This document shows positions 1 through 8,536 of a DNA stretch of 13,380 bases, one piece after another. Source of the DNA: SAR202 cluster bacterium (GTDB lineage: Bacteria > Chloroflexota > Dehalococcoidia > SAR202 > CAJWER01); assembly GCA_030740335.1 (NCBI GenBank), contig JASLXL010000118.1:1-13380 (forward strand), given 5' to 3'. The first letter of the stretch is position 1. The number at the start of each line of letters is the position of its first letter. Under the pieces are notes generated by a model that was given only the letters and a program-made list of their open reading frames with translations, was not told the origin of the DNA and ran no database searches. The translations under genes and the position numbers were made by a program.

Positions 1-2
1 CA

Positions 3-1073
<1,071 letters not shown>

Positions 1074-1092
1074 GCCCGCTGCTGGGAAAAGA

Positions 1093-1243
1093 GGTGTGCA
1101 GATGGGCATAGCCCCGTCGCCTGTCCAGAGCGAAGTCGAAGGGCCGAGTGTGTGAGGGTGTTCCTCATATATATTCTGCCCTTGTCTTTTGAAAACGAGG
1201 CAGTAATGTGACTAGGGGTGGTTTCCCCGCATCTCGCGGGGCC
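1093..1243 (+). repeat. Structured intergenic repeat, copy A (ahcY-metK gap)
   Basis: This stretch is colinear with a second copy at 2623-2771. Both begin with the same 15 bases, GGTGTGCAGATGGGC, followed by ten positions differing only by transitions up to GTCGC. Further matching blocks sit at almost equal offsets: a TGAGG...CCTCA hairpin (1153-1167), GAGGCAG (1197-1203), GGGGTG (1215-1220) and TCCCCGC (1224-1230). Sequence between blocks has diverged while stems are kept, partly through wobble pairs. No convincing protein is encoded. Copy A also contains AGCGAAGTCGAAGGG (about 1129-1143), absent from copy B. It is probably a dispersed, non-coding element of this genome; its role is unknown. 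Confidence 0.7.
1150..1190 (+). terminator. Possible weak terminator hairpin after ahcY
   Basis: GTGTGAGG (1150-1157) can pair with CCTCATAT (1163-1170) around a five-base loop, using G-U wobbles. A moderately T-rich but interrupted stretch follows, ending in CTTTT at 1186-1190. It occupies the same place as the better terminator-like hairpin in repeat copy B. The broken U-tract makes termination uncertain; it may only be a repeat structure. Confidence 0.3.
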
Positions 1244-1253
1244 GCTCTCTAGT
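1211..1253 (+). promoter_or_regulatory. Mutually exclusive hairpins in the metK leader
   Basis: CCCCGC (1225-1230) pairs perfectly with GCGGGG (1236-1241) around ATCTC. The same CCCC can instead pair with GGGG at 1215-1218 around TGGTTT, so only one of the two stems can form at a time. An outer stem ACTAG (1211-1215) with CTAGT (1249-1253) would enclose the first form. No U-run follows, so this does not look like an intrinsic terminator. It ends 21 bases before the metK ribosome binding site. I do not see the conserved core of a SAM-I or SAM-II riboswitch. Regulatory function is inferred only. Confidence 0.35.
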
Positions 1254-1288
1254 ATGGGAATATCGAGCAATACGAGGAGGAACCCAAG

Positions 1289-2533
1289 GTGGCGTACAGT
1301 TTTACAGATTCGCCCTTCATTCTATTCACGTCCGAGTCGGTGACCGAAGGCCACCCGGACAAGCTCTGCGACCAGATTTCTGATGCGATTCTGGACGCTT
1401 TGCTAGTCCAGGACGCCGCGGCTCGCGTTGCGTGCGAGGTGTGCGTCACGACCGGACTCGTCGTCGTCATGGGCGAAATCACCACAACCTCCGGCTACGT
1501 CGACATCCCCAAGATCGTGCGACGCACGATCAAAGATGCTGGCTATGATGACTCCGACTACGGATTCGACTACAAGTCCTGCGGGGTATCGGTATCTGTC
1601 GACGAGCAGTCCCCTGATATCGCCCACGGTGTCGACGTGGCCAAAGAGCTAAGGGGCGAGGTACAGGGCAACGGCGAAGATGTCCAGGCACTGGGCGCCG
1701 GGGACCAGGGAATGATGGTTGGCTTTGCTTGCACCGAGACGGAAGAGCTAATGCCGCTGCCTATTTCGCTGTCCCACCAACTAACAGCCAGGCTAGCCGA
1801 GGTCCGTAAGGAGAACATCCTCCCCTGGGTACGGCCCGACGGCAAGGCCCAGGTCACAGTAGAGTACTCCTACGGGGTGCCCAAGCGTATTCACACCGTA
1901 GTGATTAGCACACAACACAGCCCGGAGGTCAGCCAGTTGGTGATTGAGCGCGATCTGATTGAGCAGGTTGCCAACGTGGTGATCCCAAGCTCGCTGCGTG
2001 ACAAGGACACCCAGTATCACATCAACCCATCCGGCCGCTTTGTGACTGGCGGACCTGTCGGTGACACCGGCCTCACGGGTCGCAAGATACTCGTGGATAC
2101 GTACGGCGGTGTTGCACGGCACGGCGGCGGTGCATTTTCCGGCAAGGACCCGACCAAGGTCGATCGCTCCGCTGCATATGCCGCTCGCTACGTCGCGAAG
2201 AACCTGGTGGCCGCTGGAGTCGCGGACCGTCTCGAGATACAGCTTTCCTATGCGATTGGCATGGCCCAGCCGATCTCCGTCTCCGTGGAGACTTTCGGTA
2301 CCAACAAGGTGCCCGACGACGTTATCGTCGCGATGGTGGACAAACACTTCGACCTGCGCCCCGGCGCGATCATCCAGACGCTGGGCCTGCGCAGGCCCAT
2401 ATACAAACAGACCGCAGCCTACGGACACTTCGGTCGGACCGACGTTGACCTCCCTTGGGAGCACACCGACAAGGCCGCCGACATTCGCTGCGATGCCTCC
2501 GTAGACGTTGTTGATAAGGGGACCGAGGCCTAG
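1289..2533 (+). CDS. metK: S-adenosylmethionine synthetase (methionine adenosyltransferase)
   Basis: MetK makes S-adenosylmethionine from ATP and methionine with release of phosphate and pyrophosphate, and usually acts as a cytoplasmic tetramer needing Mg and K ions. The 414-residue product is near the usual bacterial length and has the three repeated MetK domains. Signatures are GHPDK (residues 21-25, ATP/metal binding), GAGDQG (136-141), the INPSGRF..[13 protein letters not shown] block (245-266) and [19 protein letters not shown] (279-297), which holds catalytic lysines. The GTG start is supported by GAGGAGG at 1274-1280, eight bases upstream, and by the normal N-terminal length before [13 protein letters not shown]. 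The neighbour ahcY removes the product of SAM-dependent methylation, so the pair forms part of one cycle. Nothing looks broken. Confidence 0.98.
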   Translation: MAYSFTDSPFILFTSESVTEGHPDKLCDQISDAILDALLVQDAAARVACEVCVTTGLVVVMGEITTTSGYVDIPKIVRRTIKDAGYDDSDYGFDYKSCGVSVSVDEQSPDIAHGVDVAKELRGEVQGNGEDVQALGAGDQGMMVGFACTETEELMPLPISLSHQLTARLAEVRKENILPWVRPDGKAQVTVEYSYGVPKRIHTVVISTQHSPEVSQLVIERDLIEQVANVVIPSSLRDKDTQYHINPSGRFVTGGPVGDTGLTGRKILVDTYGGVARHGGGAFSGKDPTKVDRSAAYAARYVAKNLVAAGVADRLEIQLSYAIGMAQPISVSVETFGTNKVPDDVIVAMVDKHFDLRPGAIIQTLGLRRPIYKQTAAYGHFGRTDVDLPWEHTDKAADIRCDASVDVVDKGTEA

Positions 2534-2622
2534 GGAATAACGGAGAGGGTTTGGGGTACGATGTTTTGTGGGGATCGGAGAGTTGTCCTCTAATCCTTGA
2601 TTCCCCCGGCCGTCAAGATTGG

Positions 2623-2810
2623 GGTGTGCAGATGGGCGCAGCTCTGTCGCAGGCCCTGATCTCTTCGAAGATCCGGGTTCTGAGGGTGTCCCTCAGATAT
2701 TTTCTTATTCTTTTTTTCTTTGGGAGGCAGGGTATGTCCGTCTGGGGTGCAGCTCCCCGCTCGCCCCTGAGTTTCACACTCACCTCAGTCCTCTCCCTCA
2801 AGGGAGAGGA
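2623..2810 (+). repeat. Structured intergenic repeat, copy B (metK-phosphoglucomutase gap)
   Basis: This is the second copy of the element seen between ahcY and metK. The shared 15-base start lies at 2623-2637, the hairpin at 2680-2696, GAGGCAG at 2724-2730, GGGGTG at 2744-2749 and TCCCCGC at 2754-2760, all within a few bases of the offsets in copy A. Copy B continues beyond 2760 with CTGAG...CTCAG and ends in a perfect inverted repeat at 2789-2810. Short reading frames here on either strand are best explained as translations of the repeat. Like copy A it sits just after a stop codon and just before a GTG-started gene. Confidence 0.7.
2680..2720 (+). terminator. Likely intrinsic terminator downstream of metK
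   Basis: CTGAGGG (2680-2686) and CCCTCAG (2690-2696) form a perfect seven-base-pair stem with a TGT loop. A T-rich tract follows, including a run of seven Ts around 2711-2717. This is the expected layout of a Rho-independent terminator about 150 bases after the metK stop, although ATA separates stem and tract. It lies inside the repeat, so the repeat may carry a terminator with it. Confidence 0.5.
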
Positions 2811-2813
2811 GGT
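2789..2813 (+). promoter_or_regulatory. Inverted repeat overlapping the ribosome binding site of the phosphoglucomutase gene
   Basis: TCCTCTCCCT (2789-2798) and AGGGAGAGGA (2801-2810) are perfect reverse complements separated by CA; in RNA the loop would open to four bases or so. The only good Shine-Dalgarno sequence for the GTG start at 2825 is AGGAGGT at 2807-2813, so four of its bases lie in the 3' arm. Folding would hide part of the ribosome binding site. Whether this controls translation or is just the end of the repeat cannot be told from sequence. Confidence 0.45.
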
Positions 2814-2824
2814 AAATCGCACCA

Positions 2825-4666
2825 GTGGCTAGTGACTTCACCCAAGAGATCCTAACGACCCTGAGGCACGTTCCGGGCATCAGCCGGGGCGCTTTGGACG
2901 CCATTGAGGCGTGGCTGTCGGATCCTGCGCTGGCGGGTTTTACCCCTCACATAGCTGATCTCGTTGCGTCAAAACAGTGGGACGTGCTCGAGGACTCGTT
3001 TTACACACGCCTACGCGTAGGGACAGGCGGGATACGAGGCCCGTTGGGTGTTGGCCCGAACCGTATTAACACTCGGACCATCGGCGAGGCGGCCCAGGGG
3101 CTGTGCCGATTCATCGACGACTACGGACCAGAGGCCAAAAGGGCCGGTGTGGTCGTCGGATACGAGGCTCGCAAGCAGTCTCGTGATCTGGCAGTTCTGT
3201 CCTGCGAGGTCTTTGCGGCCAGTGGCATCCGTTCCTACATCTTCGACGGTCTGCGTGCTACTCCAGAGATATCCTTTGCCGTTCGCCACCTGGGCGCCAC
3301 AGCAGGGGTCCAGATTACAGCCTCCCACAATCCGCGCACCGACAACGGATTCAAGTTCTACTGGTCCGACGGAGGCCAGGTGGTACCACCCCACGATGCC
3401 CGTTTCATGGAGCTGGTGGCTGGCGTGGAGACCATCGACCGCATGCCGATCGACCGCGCCAGAATGGCAAGTCTGATTGCCGATGTCGGCCCAGAGATCG
3501 ACGTCGCCTACCTCAACGCTGTCCGAGGCCTCTCCGCGTTGGACACGAGATCGGCGACGATAGTATTCAGCCCCATGCACGGAGCCGGCTCCACCAACGT
3601 ATTGCCCGTCCTGCGGAACGAGGGTTTTGCCGTCACGATCGTGCCGGAGCAGATTGAGCCCGACGAAAACTTTCCGACGGCGCCGGGCGACCTGATCAAC
3701 CCCGAATACCGTGAGGTAATGGAGATCCCGGTCCAGTTAGCGGAGGCACAAGGGGCCGACCTGGCCATATCCTCCGACCCGGACGCAGACAGGCTTGGGG
3801 TGGCGGTCAAAGTGTCTTGGGGTTCGCCGTCGGTCCAGGTGCTCACAGGCAACCAGGTCGGCGCAGCACTCACCCACTACTTGCTGTCGCGACGGCGGGA
3901 GCAAGGAAAACTCGCTGAAGACGATTTGGTACTCACAACGGCGGTCACGACGAGCCTGATCTCGGACATCGCCGCGAGTTTTGGGCTGACTCCGCGAGAC
4001 GATTTACTAGTCGGATTCAAGTTCATCGCAGAGATCATTGAGGGTTTGGACGAAACGTCCAGGTTCGTGTTCGCAGCCGAGGAGAGCCTCGGGTATCTGG
4101 CGGGCGGCTTTGTACGTGACAAGGACGCGGCGATCGCGTCCCTGCTCGTCTGTGAGATGGCCTCCTGGCTCAAAGACCGCGACGAAACGGTGATCCAGTA
4201 CATCGACGAGTTGTACCGTGAGTACGGGTACTACAAGAACGCACAGTACCTGGTGGAACTGCCCGGTAAGAGTGGCCGCGATATCATGGAGGCCGCCATG
4301 ATCTATCTGCGCGCCCACCCACCCTCTGAGCTTGCCGGCACCTGTGTCACCGAAATCTCGGACCTGCTCGATGAGTCGATGAGCAACCCCGAGAGCTACA
4401 GGATGGGTGGCTCAACCGATGTTGTGAGGCTCTATCTGTCCGAGGACCACCGGACCCGTGTGACGGTGCGTCCCTCCGGCACTGAACCCAAGTTGAAGAT
4501 CTACGTGCAACGCCGTAGCACGGTCGGAGATAGTCTCGACGTGGCAAAGGCCCAGGGGAACGCGGTCGCCGCTAGCCTTGGCGAGGCGACCCTGGAGTAC
4601 TGCCGGAGTGGGCTTGCTGGAACGTTACGGCTTGATTGGGACCGTTCTACTCACCGAACGATTTGA
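2825..4666 (+). CDS. Phosphoglucomutase/phosphomannomutase family phosphohexomutase
   Basis: This is a cytoplasmic alpha-D-phosphohexomutase that moves phosphate between C1 and C6 of a hexose, most likely glucose or mannose, linking glycolytic sugars to nucleotide-sugar and polysaccharide synthesis. All four domain signatures are present: GTGGIRG (67-72), the active-site loop TASHNP with the phosphorylated Ser167, the metal-binding loop DPDADRLG (318-325), the sugar-recognition loop AEESLGY (418-424) and the phosphate-binding RPSGTEPKLKIY (549-560). At 613 residues it is longer than the ~450-residue GlmM/ManB type and closer to the PgcA-like branch (about 580). The GTG start follows AGGAGGT at 2807-2813 with a rather long spacer, and the ribosome binding site is partly in an inverted repeat. 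The exact sugar cannot be read from sequence. It ends 74 bases before polA. Confidence 0.93.
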   Translation: MASDFTQEILTTLRHVPGISRGALDAIEAWLSDPALAGFTPHIADLVASKQWDVLEDSFYTRLRVGTGGIRGPLGVGPNRINTRTIGEAAQGLCRFIDDYGPEAKRAGVVVGYEARKQSRDLAVLSCEVFAASGIRSYIFDGLRATPEISFAVRHLGATAGVQITASHNPRTDNGFKFYWSDGGQVVPPHDARFMELVAGVETIDRMPIDRARMASLIADVGPEIDVAYLNAVRGLSALDTRSATIVFSPMHGAGSTNVLPVLRNEGFAVTIVPEQIEPDENFPTAPGDLINPEYREVMEIPVQLAEAQGADLAISSDPDADRLGVAVKVSWGSPSVQVLTGNQVGAALTHYLLSRRREQGKLAEDDLVLTTAVTTSLISDIAASFGLTPRDDLLVGFKFIAEIIEGLDETSRFVFAAEESLGYLAGGFVRDKDAAIASLLVCEMASWLKDRDETVIQYIDELYREYGYYKNAQYLVELPGKSGRDIMEAAMIYLRAHPPSELAGTCVTEISDLLDESMSNPESYRMGGSTDVVRLYLSEDHRTRVTVRPSGTEPKLKIYVQRRSTVGDSLDVAKAQGNAVAASLGEATLEYCRSGLAGTLRLDWDRSTHRTI

Positions 4667-4680
4667 CCTCTTGGCGTCGT

Positions 4681-4710
4681 GTGACCCACGGCCGGGTCGG
4701 GGTGTATAAT
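4681..4710 (+). promoter_or_regulatory. sigma70-type promoter for polA
   Basis: A perfect -10 box TATAAT lies at 4705-4710, with a GTGACC -35 box (four of six consensus bases) at 4681-4686 and an 18-base spacer. Transcription would start near 4717, giving a leader of about 24 bases. The promoter lies in the short gap after the phosphoglucomutase stop and upstream of the ATG at 4741, which argues against any upstream polA start. Confidence 0.55.
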
Positions 4711-4740
4711 CGCCCCCTAACCCCCCATAGGGAGCGCCCT

Positions 4741-7569
4741 ATGCGAACCGGCTCCGCCGGGTCCATGCTCGACCGAAAGCCCCTGCTCATGCTCATGGAC
4801 GGCCATGCGATGGTCTACCGCGCCTTCCACGCCATCCCTGAGCCGCTAAACGTCTCCAAGACAGGTGAGGAGGTCCGCGCCGTCTACGGATTCCTCAACG
4901 CCTTCCTGCGAGCTCTTACAGACTACAACCCGACTCACTGCGCCATCGCCTTCGATCTCCCTAAACCCACTTTCCGCCACAAGGAGTTCGCAGACTACAA
5001 GGCGCACCGCCCGCCGCCGCCGCCAGAGTTGCGCCCGCAATTTGATCGGGTGAGGGGCTTCATGGAGGCCTTCGAGGTCCCGATCTTCGACATGGCCGGA
5101 TACGAAGCCGACGACGTGATCGGTAGCCTCTGCCGTCAGGCGGAAGATCAGCAGATCGACACGATAGTCCTATCGGGCGACAGTGACCTGCTGCAACTGG
5201 TCTCGCCGTACGTGAAGGTTGTACTCAGTTACAGTGTGCAGCGGACCACCGTCTATGACGTTGAAAAAGTGAAGGAGAGATACGGTGGGCTTGGGCCTGA
5301 GACGGTCCCTGACATCAAGGCCTTGCAGGGCGACTCGTCCGACAACATACCCGGTGTCCCCGGCGTAGGCGCGAAGACTGCCATAAAGCTACTGAGCCAG
5401 TTCGACACCATAGAGGGCATCTTCGAGAGGCTGGATGAGGTCTCGCCGCCAAAGGCCCAACAGAGCCTTCGAGACAACAAGGAACAGGCCCTCCAAGGCA
5501 AATACCTGACCACAATCGTGCGCGAACTTTACGATGATCTGGATATCTCCGCAACCAAATTCTGGCAGTACGATCGATCCAAGATCGTGGAAAAACTCGG
5601 CGAGCTAGAGTTCCATACCATAGTTTCGCGCATCCCGAACCCCGGCGAGTCCATGGCCCATCCGGAGAGTCAGTTCGCACTCGGCACACCCCGAGCCGAG
5701 TCCCAGGGCCAACTCGGGCTCTACACACCTGCCCGTGATACCAGGTACCAGGTGGTGGACACCCTCGAATCCTTGCGGAAGTTGGCCATGCTATTGGACA
5801 CGCCTCAAGGGTTCGCCTTTGGCGTCGTTACGACAGGCACCACTGCCACCGAAACCGGGCTGACGGGCATCATGCTGACCAACACCGCCGACGCCGCCTG
5901 GTATGTTCCCGTGGGCCACGCCGACGGCACCCAGATCCCTATTCAAGACGTGCTGGACACGCTACGCCCTCTACTCGAACAAGAATCTGTTCCCAAGACG
6001 GCTCACAATGCCAATGTGAGCATGACGGCGCTGTTGAGGCTTGGGGTACAAGTCGAGAATCTGGCCTTCGACACGATGCTCGCCGCACACATTGGTGGTA
6101 GGAAGTCGGTGGCCCTCGGTTCGCTGGCGCTGGAGTGTCTGGGCGTGGAGCTCACGACGGAGACTGACATTACAGGTACGGGCCGCAAACGGATTACCTT
6201 TTCCGAAGCGCCAATCAGTACGGTCGCGGACTATGCCTGCGCCGAGGTCGACCTGACCTGGCAACTTCGCGAAATTCTTGGGAAGGAAGCGGAGGACAAA
6301 GGCGTGCGCGACGCTCTGGACAGCGTAGAGATGCCATTGGTGCCTGTCCTGGCTAGGATGCAGGTCGCCGGTGTCGCCCTCGACTCCAGTCATCTGGAAG
6401 GCATGGCAGGCACGCTGTCTGCAGATATTTCACGCATCCAGATCGAGATGTACGAGTTGCTGGGCCACGAGTTCAACATCGGATCGTCTCAGCAGCTCGG
6501 CCATGTGCTCTTCGAGGAGCTTCGCCTGCCGCCAACCAAACGAACCAAGACCGGCCACTCCACCGATGCGTCGTCATTGGAGGGTCTCAAACACATCATG
6601 GACCTTGGCAAGGCTGAGAACGTGGATCCCAAGGCGGTCCAGGTTCTGGACAATGTGATGGAATACCGCCAACTCACCAAGATCAAGTCCACCTACGTCG
6701 ATGCCCTTCCGGCGCAGGTCAACCTGGCAACCGGTCGCATTCACACCAGCTACCACCAGACTGGCTCCGCCACGGGGCGGGTTTCCAGCAACGACCCCAA
6801 CGTGCAGAATATCCCTGTCAGAACGGAGCTGGGGCGGCAGGTCCGCGAGGCATTCGTCGCGGAGCGTGCTCCCGAATGGACGCTTTTGGCGGCGGACTAT
6901 TCGCAGATCGAGCTACGTATCCTTGCCCACCTCTCGAAAGATCCCGGACTGCTCGAAGCCTTCCGGAGCGGTCTTGATATCCACTCAGCAACCGCGTCTT
7001 CGGCCTACGGCGTGCAGATAGAGGACGTGACTGATGACATGCGTCGGATAGCCAAGATCATGAACTTCGGCGTTGTGTACGGCCTCAGCCCCTTCGGGAT
7101 TAGCCGGCAGACCGGCCTCAGCGCCGACGAGGGCAAGGCCTTCACAGAGTCCTACTTCGGGCAGTATCCGGGCATCCAGCAGTTCATTGCCTCGATCAAG
7201 GAACGGGTTGCCCAGATCGGATACGTCGAGACCCTTGTGGGCAGGCGGCGCTATATACCTGAGATCAGATCGGGGAGCGCACAGGTCAAGGCAGCCGGGG
7301 AGCGTATGGCTGTGAATATGCCCATCCAGGGCACAGCCGCCGATATTATCAAGTTGGCCATGATACGGATCCAGCGCGAGATAGACGATCGTAGTCTTGA
7401 GTCGTTGATGATCATCCAGGTCCACGACGAGCTCATCTTTGAGGTTCCACGCCATGAACTGGACACCATGAAGACTCTTGTTCTCGAGCTGATGCCGGCC
7501 GCGATGGACCTGGCGGTGCCCCTCGACGTAGAGCTCAAAGTGGGCGACAACTGGGGCGAGATGGTCTGA
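4741..7569 (+). CDS. polA: DNA polymerase I with a degenerate proofreading domain
   Basis: Pol I fills gaps and removes RNA primers in replication and repair. The 942-residue product has the full three-part layout. The 5'-3' nuclease (about 10-300) keeps its acidic residues: MDGHA (D20), AFD (D72), GYEADD (120-125), SGDSD (145-149) and GDSSDNIPG (197-205) leading into the helix-hairpin-helix. The middle 3'-5' exonuclease-like domain (about 335-530) has lost its metal ligands (FGVVTTG, HNANVS and YACAE in place of the Exo I-III acids). The polymerase domain has motif A LAADYSQIELR (D719), the O-helix RRIAKIMNFGVVYG (K772, F776, Y780), QGTAAD, and motif C VHDE (894-897). The ATG at 4741 has AGGGAG six bases upstream; the frame is open back to a GTG at 4636, but that would overlap the previous gene and the promoter. 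Confidence 0.97.
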   Translation: MRTGSAGSMLDRKPLLMLMDGHAMVYRAFHAIPEPLNVSKTGEEVRAVYGFLNAFLRALTDYNPTHCAIAFDLPKPTFRHKEFADYKAHRPPPPPELRPQFDRVRGFMEAFEVPIFDMAGYEADDVIGSLCRQAEDQQIDTIVLSGDSDLLQLVSPYVKVVLSYSVQRTTVYDVEKVKERYGGLGPETVPDIKALQGDSSDNIPGVPGVGAKTAIKLLSQFDTIEGIFERLDEVSPPKAQQSLRDNKEQALQGKYLTTIVRELYDDLDISATKFWQYDRSKIVEKLGELEFHTIVSRIPNPGESMAHPESQFALGTPRAESQGQLGLYTPARDTRYQVVDTLESLRKLAMLLDTPQGFAFGVVTTGTTATETGLTGIMLTNTADAAWYVPVGHADGTQIPIQDVLDTLRPLLEQESVPKTAHNANVSMTALLRLGVQVENLAFDTMLAAHIGGRKSVALGSLALECLGVELTTETDITGTGRKRITFSEAPISTVADYACAEVDLTWQLREILGKEAEDKGVRDALDSVEMPLVPVLARMQVAGVALDSSHLEGMAGTLSADISRIQIEMYELLGHEFNIGSSQQLGHVLFEELRLPPTKRTKTGHSTDASSLEGLKHIMDLGKAENVDPKAVQVLDNVMEYRQLTKIKSTYVDALPAQVNLATGRIHTSYHQTGSATGRVSSNDPNVQNIPVRTELGRQVREAFVAERAPEWTLLAADYSQIELRILAHLSKDPGLLEAFRSGLDIHSATASSAYGVQIEDVTDDMRRIAKIMNFGVVYGLSPFGISRQTGLSADEGKAFTESYFGQYPGIQQFIASIKERVAQIGYVETLVGRRRYIPEIRSGSAQVKAAGERMAVNMPIQGTAADIIKLAMIRIQREIDDRSLESLMIIQVHDELIFEVPRHELDTMKTLVLELMPAAMDLAVPLDVELKVGDNWGEMV

Positions 7570-7658
7570 GGGATGGACGCGTGGACACTTTGTGCGGAAT
7601 TCACCTCGCCTAGGTTCTAAGCTCGTGCTCATGTCGATCTGTCCTAGGAAATGACTAT

Positions 7659-8436
7659 GTGGATCAACTAATGTCCGAGTCGATTTACTCCACAGTAACT
7701 GTTGATGGACTGCGACTTGCCTACAGCGGCTGGGGTGGCTCAGGCCCCTACATCGTAGTTCTCCACGGCCTGAGATCGTCCCGACAAAACTGGGACTCGG
7801 CCGTTTCACTATTACGCCAGCGATGGCGAGTCCTCGCGCAGGATATGCGAGGACATGGGGACAGCGACACACGGGACAACGACTAGGATATGTCGGGGTT
7901 CGTCTCTGATCTGCATGGGTTCTTAACGGCCCTCGATGTCAGTAACCCGCTGCTGGTTGGTCACTCCCTCGCAGCGAGTGTAGTCGCAGAGTATGGAAAA
8001 TCCTACCCTTCAGCGTCATGCGGCCTAGTATTCATCGACGGCGTTTTGCCTCCACCTCCCCTGTCGGAAGCCAGAGAAGGGGTCTTTGATCGTTTTGCGA
8101 GTCGGGTTATGAGGGCATCACATTGGCGGAATTGAATAAGAAGCTTCGGTCTGGGACCATGACCTCATGGTCGTCCTGTCCCAAATTCGAACAGAGGTTG
8201 TCATCAAGCCGACCCGCGATAATAAAGACTCTGCCAGAGGCCAAGCCGACTCACAAAAAGAAGAACCGGTTGCCAGGGCGCGTGGACTTCTTGGCAATTG
8301 CAAGGTTTTGTGGCTAGAGAACATCAATCACAGCGCTACCTTGGAGCACCCGCAAAATATTGCCACCACTCTCTGTTCGCATGTCGATTCGTCCTTTTCC
8401 GAACCAGATACAGCGGAGGGAATTCCCAAACGGTAG
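7659..8436 (+). pseudogene. Alpha/beta-hydrolase gene, inactivated by an amber codon and frameshift(s)
   Basis: The first part, from GTG 7659 (AGGA at 7646-7649 upstream) or ATG 7671, reads as an alpha/beta hydrolase: HGLRSSRQNWD (oxyanion-hole region) and DMRGHGDSD. A TAG at 7884-7886 then interrupts the same frame, which resumes at once with GFVSDLHGFL and the nucleophile elbow GHSLAAS. That frame stops at 8133-8135. The C-terminal part, including NHSATLEHP with the expected catalytic His, continues one base shifted and is open from about 8140 to 8436. A short stretch of the third frame (about 8105-8160, LAELNKKLRSG) also looks like part of the original protein, so two indels are possible. 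Substrate is unknown. The gene lies between polA and the Gre-fusion gene. Sequencing error or translational recoding are alternatives, but several lesions favour decay. Confidence 0.85.
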
Positions 8437-8463
8437 TGTTTGGTGAACACCCTGCCAACTACG

Positions 8464-8492
8464 TTGACACTGTTCGGTCCGTTAACTAACAT
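8464..8492 (+). promoter_or_regulatory. sigma70-type promoter for the Gre-fusion gene
   Basis: A perfect -35 box TTGACA (8464-8469) is followed, after exactly 17 bases, by TAACAT (8487-8492), which matches four of six -10 consensus bases. Transcription would start near 8499, after the in-frame GTG at 8498. That makes the GTG an unlikely start and supports the TTG at 8537. Confidence 0.6.
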
Positions 8493-8536
8493 GTAACGTG
8501 CCGACACGTACTCAGCACGTGGAAGGGGTCTCAAAC

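Noticed and set aside
1074..1288. SAM riboswitch ahead of metK
   Set aside because: I looked for SAM-I and SAM-II core elements because of the gene context and did not see them; only alternative hairpins of unknown role can be supported.
1793..2464. 223-codon open frame on the minus strand
   Set aside because: It lies entirely inside metK, whose conserved motifs occupy the + strand; it is a by-product of high GC content.
2551..2855. Small open frames on both strands between metK and the phosphoglucomutase gene
   Set aside because: They coincide with the structured repeat, lack a ribosome binding site, and change between copies as a non-coding element would.
4636..4740. Upstream GTG start extending polA by 35 residues
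   Set aside because: It overlaps the previous gene and the TATAAT promoter and lacks a ribosome binding site; the ATG at 4741 has AGGGAG at good spacing.
7609..7648. Two CCTAGG palindromes (7609-7614 and 7643-7648) before the hydrolase remnant
   Set aside because: Six-base palindromes at this spacing can occur by chance, and nothing else marks an operator.
6985..7872. 295-codon open frame on the minus strand
   Set aside because: It runs antisense through the polymerase motifs of polA and into the hydrolase remnant. It has no recognisable domain, and the + strand genes explain the sequence.
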